From Psychrobacter sp. BI730 (GTDB lineage: Bacteria; Pseudomonadota; Gammaproteobacteria; Pseudomonadales; Moraxellaceae), in contig NZ_JAATTV010000001.1 of the NCBI RefSeq assembly GCF_013414195.1, positions 1 to 64,000 on the forward strand: a DNA stretch of 64,000 bases, given 5' to 3'. Under the pieces are notes generated by a model, which made no database searches, had not been told where the DNA came from, and worked only from the letters and a program-made list of their open reading frames with translations. Of the stretch, positions 44,403 to 53,300 are shown piece after piece; position 1 is the stretch's first letter; every line of letters starts with the position of its first letter. The translations under genes and the position numbers were made by a program.

Positions 44403-47400
44403 ATGGCATTTGTACACCTTGGCATTCACAGCGAATATTCCATCACCGATTCTATCGTGCGTATCAAGCCGCTGGTAAAAGCTGCTGCGGCTGATAATCA
44501 GCGCGCGTTGGCATTGACCGATTTGTCCAATTTATATGCCACGGTGAAGTTTTATCGTGCCTGCTTAGGTGCGGGTATCAAGCCTATCATTGGCAGTGAA
44601 GTCATCATGGATAATGAAGACACACGCCTCACCCTACTCGCGATGAATAACGAAGGGTATCAGAACATCACCCGTATCGTATCGCTTGGGTTTACCGAAG
44701 GTCGTGCTGATCCTATCAATCATGGCACACCGGTTATTAAGCGCAGTCATATCTTGGAGCATGCAGCAGGTGTGATTGTACTGCTCACAGAGAAGTCAGA
44801 CGTGGGTCAAGCATTGGTCGGCTCGATGCCAGAAAAAGCCGATGAACTACTTACTGAGTGGCAGGCACAGTTTGACGATCGTTTGTACTTTGCGATTAAG
44901 CGTACCAATCGTTCAGGCGAAGATGCTTTTATTAGAGCAGCTATCCATTCAGGCGCCAAACACAATATCCCTATCATTGCGCACAATGACGTGCGTTTCT
45001 TAGAGCAGGATGATTTTGATGCCCATGAAGCCCGCGTATGTATTGCAGGCTCTTATGTCCTTGCTGATCCAAACCGCCCGCAGACTTACTCGGATGAGCA
45101 GTATCTAAAAACACAAGCTCAGATGGAGCAATTATTTGCTGATATTCCGCAGGTCATTGACAATACCTTGCGCCTCGCTACACGCTGCAATATTACCCTA
45201 ACGCTTGGTATTAACGTCCTACCTGATTTTCCTGTGCCTGAAGGCGAGACGATTGAATCGTTTTTCCGTGCCGAGTCACAACGCGGTCTTGAGCAGCGCT
45301 TAGATAAGCTGTTTCCTGTCGAATCACGTACGGACAATTGGAACGATTTCCGTCAGAGATACGATGAACGTCTCGCATATGAGTTAGATATTATTCTATC
45401 CATGGGCTTCCCCGGTTACTTCCTAATCGTCATGGACTTTATCCGCTGGGCAAAAGCCAATGGCGTACCAGTAGGCCCTGGACGTGGTTCTGGTGCAGGT
45501 TCGTTGGTCGCCTATGCCCTAAACATTACCGACCTTGACCCGATTCATTACGATCTACTATTCGAGCGCTTCTTGAACCCTGAGCGTGTATCGATGCCCG
45601 ATTTCGATATCGACTTTTGTATCGAAGGTCGTGACCGCGTCATTGATTATGTCGCGCAAACCTATGGTCGTGATGCCGTATCGCAGATTATTACCTTTGG
45701 TACTATGGCCGCAAAAGCGGTTGTGCGTGATGTGGCACGCGTACAAAGCAAATCGTACTTTTTAGCCAATAAAATATCCAAGCTGATTCCAAAAACGCCT
45801 GGCATCACACTGAGCCAAGCGCTTGAGCAAGAACCACAGCTCAAAGACTTGATCTCTAATCCTGATAATATGGATTATGAAGATGCCATTGAGATTTGGG
45901 AGATGGCGATTAAGCTGGAAGGTGTCTGTCGAAACGTCGGTAAACATGCCGGTGGTGTATTGATTGCTCCGCACAAAATCACTGACTTTAGTGCCATTTA
46001 CTGTGATGATGAAGGTCACCGCGTCAGCCAGTTTGATAAAGACGATGTAGAAGCTGTTGGTTTGGTAAAGTTTGACTTTTTGGGTCTACGCAACTTAACC
46101 GTCATTAATGCGGCAGTTGAAAACATCAATTTGCGCCGTGCAAAAGAAAACGTACCTGCCTTAGTTTTAGAAGATTTGCCGTTAGATGACAGCAAAGCCT
46201 ATAAGCTGCTGCAAGATGCCAAAACCACGGCGGTCTTTCAGCTAGAAAGTATGGGCATGAAGAAATATCTTGCTAAACTGCAACCGACCAATATCGAAGA
46301 TGTTATCGCCATGTGTGCGCTGTATCGTCCCGGCCCACTCGATGCAGGCATGGTAGAGATGTATATCGACCGTAAGCATGGTCGCGAAGAAGTCATTTAT
46401 GATCATCCCAATCTTGAGCCGATTTTAGAAAACACCAATGGCGTTATTGTCTATCAAGAACAGGTGATGCAAATCTCGCAGGTGATGGCAGGTTATAGTC
46501 TGGGCGGTGCGGATATGCTACGCCGTGCGATGGGTAAAAAGAAACCTGAAGAGATGGCCAAGCAGCGCGATATTTTTGTCACTGGTGCCACCTCACAAGG
46601 CATTGATGAAGTCACGTCAGGCGGTGTATTTGACTTGATGGAAAAGTTCGCAGGTTACGGTTTTAACCGCTCGCATTCTGCGGCTTATGGGGTATTGGCT
46701 TATCAAACGGCTTATCTAAAACAATACTACCCTGCCGAATTTATGGCAGCGGTCTTAACTTCAGATATGAACAACACCGACAACGTCGTGTTCTTTATCA
46801 ATGACTGCCGTGAAAACTTTGGGTTAACCGTAGTCAATCCTTCGGTCAATCGTAGTGAGTGGCATTTCGTTGCCGATACTCCGACCAATATCATCTATGG
46901 TCTTGGCGCAATCAAAGGCGTGGGTGAAGGCGCGGTAGAGTCTATCGTAGATGCACGTCGCCGCGATGGTCCTTTTAAAGATTTATATGACTTCTGCCGC
47001 CGTGTCGACATCAAGAAAGTCAATAAGCGCACCCTTGAAGCGTTGGTCAGCGCTGGCTGTTTTGATGACTTTGCCGCCACGCTACGACCTGACTTGCCAG
47101 CCGATGAAGCTTACGAGATTCGCGGTGCCTTAATGAGTCAATTGCCAAGCGCCGTACAAGCCGCTGAGCAAGACCGTCAAAACCGCGAAATCGGTATGAT
47201 GGATTTGTTTGGTGAAATGGACGGTGTGGTCGCAGCGCCGCCGTTAGTCATGACGCCAGAACTCATCTGGGGTGACAAACACCGCCTAAAAGCCGAAAAA
47301 AACACCTTGGGACTGTACTTAACGGGACATCCAATCAATGAGTATTTGGATGAGTTGAAACGCTATACCTCTGGTGCGCGTCTCGACAAGTTAACCGATA

Positions 47401-48122
47401 CTGGCTATAACGGCAGTTGCTATTTTTCGGGGCTTATTATAGATATTGCCAATTTTGGTAATCGTAACGTGATTACTTTAGATGATGGTACATCGAGACT
47501 CGAGGTCAGCTGCTACGCTGAGCGTTTTAATCGTGTCAAAGAGCAGTTGAAAATCGATGAAGTCGTCATTATCAAAGGCAGTATCCGTGAGCGTGATGGA
47601 CGTTTGTTTGCACGTCTTGATAGTGCCATGAGCATGGTAGATGCCAGACTACGTTGGCTCAAAAAAATCAGTATCAAAGTTCACGGTAGTGATATTAATT
47701 TGCTCACACGTCTACAGCCATTACTCAAATCAGCCCAAGCTGACATTATTCCTGAGCCGCGTCTGGCTTATAACCAAGAGCAAGACGAGCAAGGTAGCAA
47801 CGGTAACAGTGTCTACGATCCTGCAATGGGTGGCAGCTTGTATGATGAGAACGGTAATGACTTATTGGCATTAGAGAGCGACATGAACCATGATGCGGCC
47901 AATCAAAACGGTATGTCAGCCAGTTATGCCAATAATGCCCTGAGTAATACTGACGCTTCTATCAATGATAATTGTCTACCACTTGGACTAAGCATTTATG
48001 AGGTCTATGGCATCGCAAATGTTGGACTGTCTGAACACTGGCGCGTTTACCCAAATGACGACAACCTACAGACATTAAAGACTTTGGTCAGTGAAGAGAA
48101 CTTACATTTCCATTACAGCTAA
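44403..48122 (+). CDS. dnaE: DNA polymerase III subunit alpha
   Basis: Replicative polymerase of 1239 residues. The N-terminal PHP domain starts FVHLGIHSEYSITD. The polymerase core has GPGRGSGAGSLVAYAL and the catalytic acidic residues in PDFDIDFCIEGRD. The fingers and tau-binding parts follow (MGMKKYLAKLQP, YQEQVMQISQVMAGYSLGGAD, FNRSHSAAYGVLAYQTAYLK), then a helix-hairpin-helix (YGLGAIKGVGEGAVESI) and an OB fold. E. coli DnaE is 1160 residues. The extra length is an Asn/Asp/Ser-rich stretch at about 1118-1190, just before the C-terminal end that contacts tau. Single-gene unit with a weak AAGAG site. Confidence 0.98.
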   Translation: MAFVHLGIHSEYSITDSIVRIKPLVKAAAADNQRALALTDLSNLYATVKFYRACLGAGIKPIIGSEVIMDNEDTRLTLLAMNNEGYQNITRIVSLGFTEGRADPINHGTPVIKRSHILEHAAGVIVLLTEKSDVGQALVGSMPEKADELLTEWQAQFDDRLYFAIKRTNRSGEDAFIRAAIHSGAKHNIPIIAHNDVRFLEQDDFDAHEARVCIAGSYVLADPNRPQTYSDEQYLKTQAQMEQLFADIPQVIDNTLRLATRCNITLTLGINVLPDFPVPEGETIESFFRAESQRGLEQRLDKLFPVESRTDNWNDFRQRYDERLAYELDIILSMGFPGYFLIVMDFIRWAKANGVPVGPGRGSGAGSLVAYALNITDLDPIHYDLLFERFLNPERVSMPDFDIDFCIEGRDRVIDYVAQTYGRDAVSQIITFGTMAAKAVVRDVARVQSKSYFLANKISKLIPKTPGITLSQALEQEPQLKDLISNPDNMDYEDAIEIWEMAIKLEGVCRNVGKHAGGVLIAPHKITDFSAIYCDDEGHRVSQFDKDDVEAVGLVKFDFLGLRNLTVINAAVENINLRRAKENVPALVLEDLPLDDSKAYKLLQDAKTTAVFQLESMGMKKYLAKLQPTNIEDVIAMCALYRPGPLDAGMVEMYIDRKHGREEVIYDHPNLEPILENTNGVIVYQEQVMQISQVMAGYSLGGADMLRRAMGKKKPEEMAKQRDIFVTGATSQGIDEVTSGGVFDLMEKFAGYGFNRSHSAAYGVLAYQTAYLKQYYPAEFMAAVLTSDMNNTDNVVFFINDCRENFGLTVVNPSVNRSEWHFVADTPTNIIYGLGAIKGVGEGAVESIVDARRRDGPFKDLYDFCRRVDIKKVNKRTLEALVSAGCFDDFAATLRPDLPADEAYEIRGALMSQLPSAVQAAEQDRQNREIGMMDLFGEMDGVVAAPPLVMTPELIWGDKHRLKAEKNTLGLYLTGHPINEYLDELKRYTSGARLDKLTDTGYNGSCYFSGLIIDIANFGNRNVITLDDGTSRLEVSCYAERFNRVKEQLKIDEVVIIKGSIRERDGRLFARLDSAMSMVDARLRWLKKISIKVHGSDINLLTRLQPLLKSAQADIIPEPRLAYNQEQDEQGSNGNSVYDPAMGGSLYDENGNDLLALESDMNHDAANQNGMSASYANNALSNTDASINDNCLPLGLSIYEVYGIANVGLSEHWRVYPNDDNLQTLKTLVSEENLHFHYS

Positions 48123-48194
48123 GACGTACATTACGTTTTAAAAATTCATTATAGTAATCTTATTGCTTTAACTTTTATAAATTGGACAACCACC

Positions 48195-48575
48195 ATGGAT
48201 GACACTACAAATAATAATATGCTCGGACAAACTGATGAAGAGATTATCAATCATGAACAGTTCGAGGACATGCGTGACCTGCTCGAAGAAGACTTTGTTG
48301 ATTTGATACAAGTATATTTTGCTGATAGTCAGCAAAGAGTTGCAGCGCTGCGAATTGCCCATCAAAAAGACGATAACGCCAATGGCTTTGAAACTGCTCA
48401 TGCTCTAAAAGGTGCCAGCGCCAATTTGGGTACGACTCAATTAGTTCGTCTTAGCAGCCAGTTACAAGAATACTGCCGTGAGCGCCGGATTAATGAGCAA
48501 GCCGTCCTGATCGAAGAGATTGCCATTGCATTACATCGTGCTGAACAAGAAATCAATCAGAGACTGGGACAATAA
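48195..48575 (+). CDS. HPt phosphotransfer domain protein
   Basis: Small cytoplasmic protein of 126 residues made of one histidine-phosphotransfer domain. The phospho-accepting His is H69 in AHALKGASANLG, the usual HPt motif; the rest is a helical bundle with an acidic N-terminus (MRDLLEEDFVDLIQVYF). It passes phosphate between a hybrid kinase and a response regulator; neither partner is adjacent. Its stop overlaps the trmJ start by one base (TAATG), so the two are probably translated together. Confidence 0.9.
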   Translation: MDDTTNNNMLGQTDEEIINHEQFEDMRDLLEEDFVDLIQVYFADSQQRVAALRIAHQKDDNANGFETAHALKGASANLGTTQLVRLSSQLQEYCRERRINEQAVLIEEIAIALHRAEQEINQRLGQ

Positions 48576-49453
48576 TGAGTAACGACGCTTTATTAGCCGT
48601 ATCATCACATTCAGTGAACGACTACCTTGCTTGCCTACAAGTAGTCATGGTCAATACAACTTTGCCTGCTAATATTGGTTCGGCTGCCCGTGCGATGCAT
48701 ACCATGGGCTTATCTCGCTTAACGGTGATCGACCCCAAATTACCGATTGACGAAACCAGTGTGTCTCATGCAGCGGGTGGCAATGAACTATTATCGTCAG
48801 CTTTGATTACACCCACTTTAGAATCTGCTATCTCAGACTGTCAGTTGGTGTTTGCCGCTAGCAGTCGTAGCCGTCATATGCCGCGCCCTGTGGTGACACC
48901 TACGCAAGCCGCTAAGATTATGTTTGACTTTATCGATGCACAGGCAGCTTTAGGTGCAGACGATAGTAGTGTTGATACCTCATCTGCTACTTCCAACAAA
49001 CCAAATATTGCTATATTATTTGGACGTGAAGACCGTGGATTGACCAATGAAGAATTGGCTTATGCTGATTATCACATTCAAATCGACGCCAATCCTGCTT
49101 ACCCTGTATTAAATGTTGCATCAGCGGTGCAAGTCATCGCCAGTTTTATTTTTGCTTATGCTCAAACGCACATTCAGACAGCTGATAATTTAGATTCGGA
49201 TGCAAGCACAGACGCCCAATCGACAATCAATGTGAATTTGCGTCAGCAATGGGATGAGCCTGCTATTAATCAGCAGCAGCTGCAACAGCTCACTCAGCGC
49301 ACCACTGACCTTATGGTACAGCGTGGCCTAGCAAATAACGAACATCTAAAGTCATTGCCATCACGCTTGTCTAGACTTGGGTCACGTCTACAGCTTGATC
49401 AAAAGGAATATCAGTTATTAAGCGCTTTGATTGCAAAACTATCAAAAGACTAA
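48575..49453 (+). CDS. trmJ: tRNA (cytidine/uridine-2'-O-)-methyltransferase TrmJ
   Basis: SPOUT-class methyltransferase of 292 residues that uses S-adenosylmethionine to methylate the ribose at position 32 of tRNAs. Motif 1 is NTTLPANIGSAARAMHTMGL, motif 2 ILFGREDRGLTNEEL, and motif 3 YPVLNVASAVQVIASF, which form the knot that binds the cofactor. The C-terminal TrmJ extension is present (LKSLPSRLSRLGSRLQLDQ). A Ser/Thr/Asp-rich insert lies around residues 125-145. Translationally coupled to the HPt gene. Confidence 0.92.
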   Translation: MSNDALLAVSSHSVNDYLACLQVVMVNTTLPANIGSAARAMHTMGLSRLTVIDPKLPIDETSVSHAAGGNELLSSALITPTLESAISDCQLVFAASSRSRHMPRPVVTPTQAAKIMFDFIDAQAALGADDSSVDTSSATSNKPNIAILFGREDRGLTNEELAYADYHIQIDANPAYPVLNVASAVQVIASFIFAYAQTHIQTADNLDSDASTDAQSTINVNLRQQWDEPAINQQQLQQLTQRTTDLMVQRGLANNEHLKSLPSRLSRLGSRLQLDQKEYQLLSALIAKLSKD

Positions 49454-49642
49454 AACAAGCCATAGTTTATGAGCTTGCCTTTATTTGACAGCTTTTTACT
49501 ATATTTTGCCGTATAAAGCTGGTATAACTTGCAGAAGCTTAGCGAAAATATATATTCCTGATTATCCGAACTTTATGACCACAGATTAGAGGCATCGCTG
49601 TTTTCGCAACGACACTCTACCGACGAATAGATAGGACGCTTT

Positions 49643-50557
49643 ATGTCATTGCCATCCAAATTGTTCAAATCACTTGTTACCATCAAGAACGATTTGAAAG
49701 AAGATATTGATGCAGTATTCACCCGAGATCCTGCGGCGCGTAATAGTCTGGAAGTTATCCTAACTTATCCGGGGATACATGCGCTTGTTTTGCATCGCGG
49801 TGCACACTGTCTTTGGAACAATGAACAAAAACTAGCCGCTCGCGTGATCTCCTACGGCTCGCGCATCATGACAGGTATCGAGATTCACCCTGCTGCTAAG
49901 ATTGGTAGACGCTTTTTTATCGATCACGGTGTCGGTGTCGTTATCGGTGAGACCGCTGAGATTGGCAACGATGTGACCTTATACCACGGTGTCACTTTAG
50001 GCGGGGTGTCTTGGAACAATGGCAAGCGACATCCAACACTAGAAGATGGTGTAACAGTCGGCGCTGGGGCCAAAGTATTGGGGCCATTCACTGTCGGTAA
50101 AAATGCCAAAATTGGCTCAAATGCAGTGGTGGTCAAACCGGTACCAGCAGGTGCAACGATGGTCGGTAGTGCGGCTCGTATGATCTCAGATTATCATGAT
50201 GAAAAAGGCAACCCGCTTACGACTAAGGTACAAGATGCCAAGCAGCAAGAGAAAATTGCGAAAGCAGGTGACAGCAGCGAAGATCAAACAGCTGATACGA
50301 CCCCTACCGCGAAACGTACCAATACCTTCCGCGCTTATGGTATCGATCCCTATTCGCAAGACCCTGTCGCAGAAGCATTTGCTAAAATGCTTGAGCACAT
50401 TCAGCAATCAGAGAATCGCCTAGATCAATTGCAGTCAGCAATGTGCGATATCGACCCTAGCTTCTGCAAGAAAAAATACGATAAGCTGTGTCTAGAGGAT
50501 TTAAATGTGATTGGTCGTGCTGATATCAATGACGTAGATAATGAGAAAAATCGCTAA
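49643..50557 (+). CDS. cysE: Serine O-acetyltransferase
   Basis: Hexapeptide-repeat acetyltransferase of 304 residues that makes O-acetylserine from serine and acetyl-CoA, the first step of cysteine synthesis. The left-handed beta-helix runs about residues 70-185. It contains [16 protein letters not shown] with the catalytic Asp-His pair, YHGVTLGG and [20 protein letters not shown]. It has a short N-terminal helical part, as in EpsC/NifP-type enzymes. A C-terminal tail of about 120 residues beyond the helix is unusually long, with charged and Thr-rich segments and three Cys-containing stretches ([17 protein letters not shown]). AGGA precedes the ATG. Confidence 0.95.
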   Translation: MSLPSKLFKSLVTIKNDLKEDIDAVFTRDPAARNSLEVILTYPGIHALVLHRGAHCLWNNEQKLAARVISYGSRIMTGIEIHPAAKIGRRFFIDHGVGVVIGETAEIGNDVTLYHGVTLGGVSWNNGKRHPTLEDGVTVGAGAKVLGPFTVGKNAKIGSNAVVVKPVPAGATMVGSAARMISDYHDEKGNPLTTKVQDAKQQEKIAKAGDSSEDQTADTTPTAKRTNTFRAYGIDPYSQDPVAEAFAKMLEHIQQSENRLDQLQSAMCDIDPSFCKKKYDKLCLEDLNVIGRADINDVDNEKNR

Positions 50558-50644
50558 GACAGTCGTTAAATGTAGGCAGTACTATTGCCGTATAGACTGA
50601 TAACAAATGCTTATATAGATTTTAGTGAAGAAACAATGAAATTA

Positions 50645-50706
50645 AAGCAGGATTGGATAGAATCTACCATGTCCGCATACATGGTAGATTCTATCCAATC
50701 CTGCTT
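50645..50706. repeat. 28-bp perfect inverted repeat
   Basis: Two exact 28-base arms (50645-50672 and 50679-50706) surround the six-base loop CCGCAT; each arm includes GGATAGAATCTACCATG or its complement. It lies between cysE and a small leftward ORF. A weak TTTAATTT follows on the minus strand, so it may end the leftward unit, but a perfect stem this long is unusual for a terminator. Confidence 0.9.
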
Positions 50707-50722
50707 AACTCTCTAGAAAATG

Positions 50723-50812
50723 TCAATCTTGCGAGTCGTTGCTTTTCATCTCAGAGTAAGCAGCACGAGCTAGTAGCGCGTGATAAAAGATGTCTTTAAT
50801 CGACTGTGACAT
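50723..50812 (-). CDS. Small ORF, 29 residues
   Basis: An ATG at 50812 with AAGGA eight bases upstream opens a 29-residue frame: it begins MSQSIKDIFYHALLARAAYS and ends with a charged, polar tail (KSNDSQD). The first 20 residues could form an amphipathic helix. It lies 31 bases beyond the stop of the RCC1-like lipoprotein gene on the same strand and just before the 28-bp palindrome. It could be a real small protein or the first part of a larger gene lost downstream. No family is recognised. Confidence 0.5.
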   Translation of the reverse strand: MSQSIKDIFYHALLARAAYSEMKSNDSQD

Positions 50813-50843
50813 AGTAAGCATCCTTGATTTTAAAGTTAGTTAA

Positions 50844-52115
50844 TTACTTGTTAGTATGAATATTGAAGAGTGATTTTCTTGGAATTAGGGTTTTTTCTTT
50901 TGAAACATATCTTTCTGTTTGAATCTCGCCAGTACCAAATTGTGCTAAATAGTTTGACCCCCAAAACCAAGCATCTCCTTGAGATGAAATAAATGCATTT
51001 TCATTACCTTCAGCATATTGAGAAATAGTAATATTGCTCATCACTTTAATAGGCTTAGAGATGTTGCTTCGATTTGAGGATAGCTTTCCTTCAAAGGTAT
51101 ACATACCCCAAATATATAAATCACCATTTTCTGTATTGGCAGAGTATGAATTCATTTTCACTACTTTACTAAGTCCATCAACCTTTTTAGGCTTGAGGCT
51201 ATTTTGAAGCGTTCCTTGAGCTGTCCATCCACCACTACCATCACCCCAACTCCATAAAGAACCATCTTCTAGAAGTGCAAAATTTCCGAACCCATATGAG
51301 AAATCAGCTACTTTTCTAGGAACATTTACCTTCTCAAGTCCAAATAGATCTTTTTTGTGTTTGAAATTTTGATACCCTGAATTATCTTCAAACCGTCCTA
51401 AATCTTTTGGATAAAAACCTGTCGTATACATTTCACCTTTGTCATTAAGTGCGAAAATCGTACTAATGCTACCTTGTATTTTCACTATATTCATATAATT
51501 AAACATAGTGATTTTACATATCCTAAACTCGTTACATTCGCTAGGATAGTCATTCTTATTTCCTAAAATATAAACGCTTCCATCTTGTGTTAAAAATATC
51601 GAAGCAAACTCACTAGCATCTATGTCTACAACATTCTCAATTCCTTGAATCTCTCGTAACTCTTCAATAAATGTATCATCATCACTAGGATCTATCTTTC
51701 CATGATAGTTACTACCCCAACCCCATACTGTGCCATCCTCTTTAAGCAGTAGCATATGACCAGCACCTGATACGGCTACCGCATCATTCACGCCCTCGAC
51801 TTGCCTAGGCGTTGGGTCTTGTCCTGTCTTAGTCTCGCGCAGTAGACCATCTGTACCCCATGTCCAAAGCGTACCATCGTCTTTTACTCCTGCACTCCAT
51901 GAGCTGGTCATGGCTAAGCGCTTGGGCTCAATATTAATCTCAAGTGGAGTTTCTAGTGGCTCGTCTGGCATATTTGCCACAGGGTAGTTATCTTCGGTAA
52001 AAGATTTAAGGTGCTCGGAAGGGGATTTATCGCAGGCAGGTAAAGTAGATATAATGATGATTGCTACTAAACTCTTGATTATTTTTTTATTCAAAAAGTT
52101 CATTGGTTTTTGCAT
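50844..52115 (-). CDS. RCC1-repeat lipoprotein
   Basis: Exported protein of 423 residues. A signal peptide with lipobox TLPAC (Cys at about residue 28) is followed by seven RCC1-type repeats, recognised by their strand ends: DGTLWTWG, DGTVWGWG, DGSVYILG, KGEMYTTG, DGSLWSWG, NGDLYIWG and QGDAWFWG. Seven repeats are just enough to close a seven-bladed beta-propeller. In bacteria such proteins are mostly uncharacterised surface or periplasmic binding proteins; no enzyme activity can be read here. Base composition is more AT-rich than its neighbours, which may mean transfer. The start codon could also be the ATG at 52103. Ribosome binding sites are weak for both. Confidence 0.85.
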   Translation of the reverse strand: MQKPMNFLNKKIIKSLVAIIIISTLPACDKSPSEHLKSFTEDNYPVANMPDEPLETPLEINIEPKRLAMTSSWSAGVKDDGTLWTWGTDGLLRETKTGQDPTPRQVEGVNDAVAVSGAGHMLLLKEDGTVWGWGSNYHGKIDPSDDDTFIEELREIQGIENVVDIDASEFASIFLTQDGSVYILGNKNDYPSECNEFRICKITMFNYMNIVKIQGSISTIFALNDKGEMYTTGFYPKDLGRFEDNSGYQNFKHKKDLFGLEKVNVPRKVADFSYGFGNFALLEDGSLWSWGDGSGGWTAQGTLQNSLKPKKVDGLSKVVKMNSYSANTENGDLYIWGMYTFEGKLSSNRSNISKPIKVMSNITISQYAEGNENAFISSQGDAWFWGSNYLAQFGTGEIQTERYVSKEKTLIPRKSLFNIHTNK

Positions 52116-52297
52116 AGGTAGTAGTATCTTGAAGATTACATCGTCACTTATACTAACAACTGCTTAGATAATCGCATAGTTTTTATTAGATTTTTGTCTA
52201 GGAAACTGATGGGTTAAGGCAGAGTGAGTACTGAACAGCGATGGTTTCAGATAACAAGATACAATGGCGATTAAGATACGGCTACTTATTAGCCAAA

Positions 52298-52846
52298 CTA
52301 TAGCTTGGTTAAAATCAATTCTTTAACTCCCGCTTCCTCATGCGCTTTAAACGGATAACGATCTGCCATTACTATCAAATCAGACATTGATTTAGATACT
52401 AATTTCTTGCTTAGGCTATTATTTTCTTTTGATAATTTGATGAGCAAGATATCAATGTCTATCGTCACACGCCTTATTTGGTTAGGCTCAGTCTGCCGAC
52501 ATCTATGACAATCGCCTTCAAGCGTTTTAAAAGTTTGCTGTAGTTGTTGCAGACTCATCGGTGTGGTCAATGTTAGATGGACACACTGATTGGTATAATC
52601 AGGTTTTGGTAATTGGGTAGTCGCAGTAAAATCAGGATTTTGAAAAGCCGTAGACAATCGCACCTCACCTAGCGCTGCTAATCGCTGCCTAGCAAGCGGG
52701 AGATACTTGTCGGCTTGATAGTTACTACCTAGCGCTAACACTAGCTCTACCACAGGCTGCGCTTGCACAGTCTCAGGTGCGCATTGTATTAGCGTTGCCA
52801 CATTCAAATCCACTGACGTTTTATACATCATCAGCTTGGCTGTCAT
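52298..52846 (-). CDS. folK: 2-amino-4-hydroxy-6-hydroxymethyldihydropteridine diphosphokinase
   Basis: Folate-pathway kinase of 182 residues that moves a diphosphate from ATP to hydroxymethyl-dihydropterin. Visible are LALGSNYQADKYLPLARQRL, the TAFQNPDF segment and the ATP/Mg-binding RRVTIDIDILL. It departs somewhat from the usual family sequence: the expected RxxRxxPR loop is reduced and the protein ends early, so activity should be treated as likely, not certain. Its frame overlaps folB by 26 bases; ATG codons six residues in are alternative starts. folB-folK pairs are common. Confidence 0.85.
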   Translation of the reverse strand: MTAKLMMYKTSVDLNVATLIQCAPETVQAQPVVELVLALGSNYQADKYLPLARQRLAALGEVRLSTAFQNPDFTATTQLPKPDYTNQCVHLTLTTPMSLQQLQQTFKTLEGDCHRCRQTEPNQIRRVTIDIDILLIKLSKENNSLSKKLVSKSMSDLIVMADRYPFKAHEEAGVKELILTKL

Positions 52847-53258
52847 TAACTTCTTTGGCAGCTTCTTTAGTAGCTAGCTCGTCGGTTGATGCTGGCGCAT
52901 AGCGCGTTATTTGCACCCCTACCGCATCAGCTTGAGCAATAGCGGTAGGCTTAGCAATGCTCAACGTTATTTTTTGACAGTCATATTTTGCAAATATCTT
53001 ATCAGAGATCTGACCAGCCAAATGCTCAAGCAGCTTTGCTTGAATCTCTTTGCACCACTCACTCACATCATCGCAGACTTCTTTATAACTCAGGGCATCG
53101 CTGACATCATCTGACACAGCAGCACGGCTAATGTCAGTCTCAAGCGCGATATCAATGAGTAATGGCTGAGTAATGGCTCGCTCCCAATCAAACACACCGA
53201 TTACTGCATCGACTTTTAGACCTTTTATAAATACCACGTCAGACTGAGTATGAAACAT
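52821..53258 (-). CDS. folB: Dihydroneopterin aldolase
   Basis: Folate-pathway aldolase of 145 residues. It starts VFIKGLKVDAVIGVFDWER, with the active-site Glu region, then the YKEVCDDVSEWC segment and late LSIAKPTAIAQADAVGVQI, where the usual KP motif with its catalytic Lys lies. A C-terminal tail of about 25 residues is extra. AAGGA precedes the ATG at 53258. Overlaps folK downstream. Confidence 0.9.
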   Translation of the reverse strand: MFHTQSDVVFIKGLKVDAVIGVFDWERAITQPLLIDIALETDISRAAVSDDVSDALSYKEVCDDVSEWCKEIQAKLLEHLAGQISDKIFAKYDCQKITLSIAKPTAIAQADAVGVQITRYAPASTDELATKEAAKEVNDSQADDV

Positions 53259-53300
53259 GCTTTCATCCTTGTTTGCTAATTTTTTTCGTGTTTTTAATAT

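Noticed and set aside
50645..50706. Terminal inverted repeats of an insertion sequence or MITE
   Set aside because: The arms are separated by six bases only, there is no target-site duplication visible and no transposase; better called a long hairpin.
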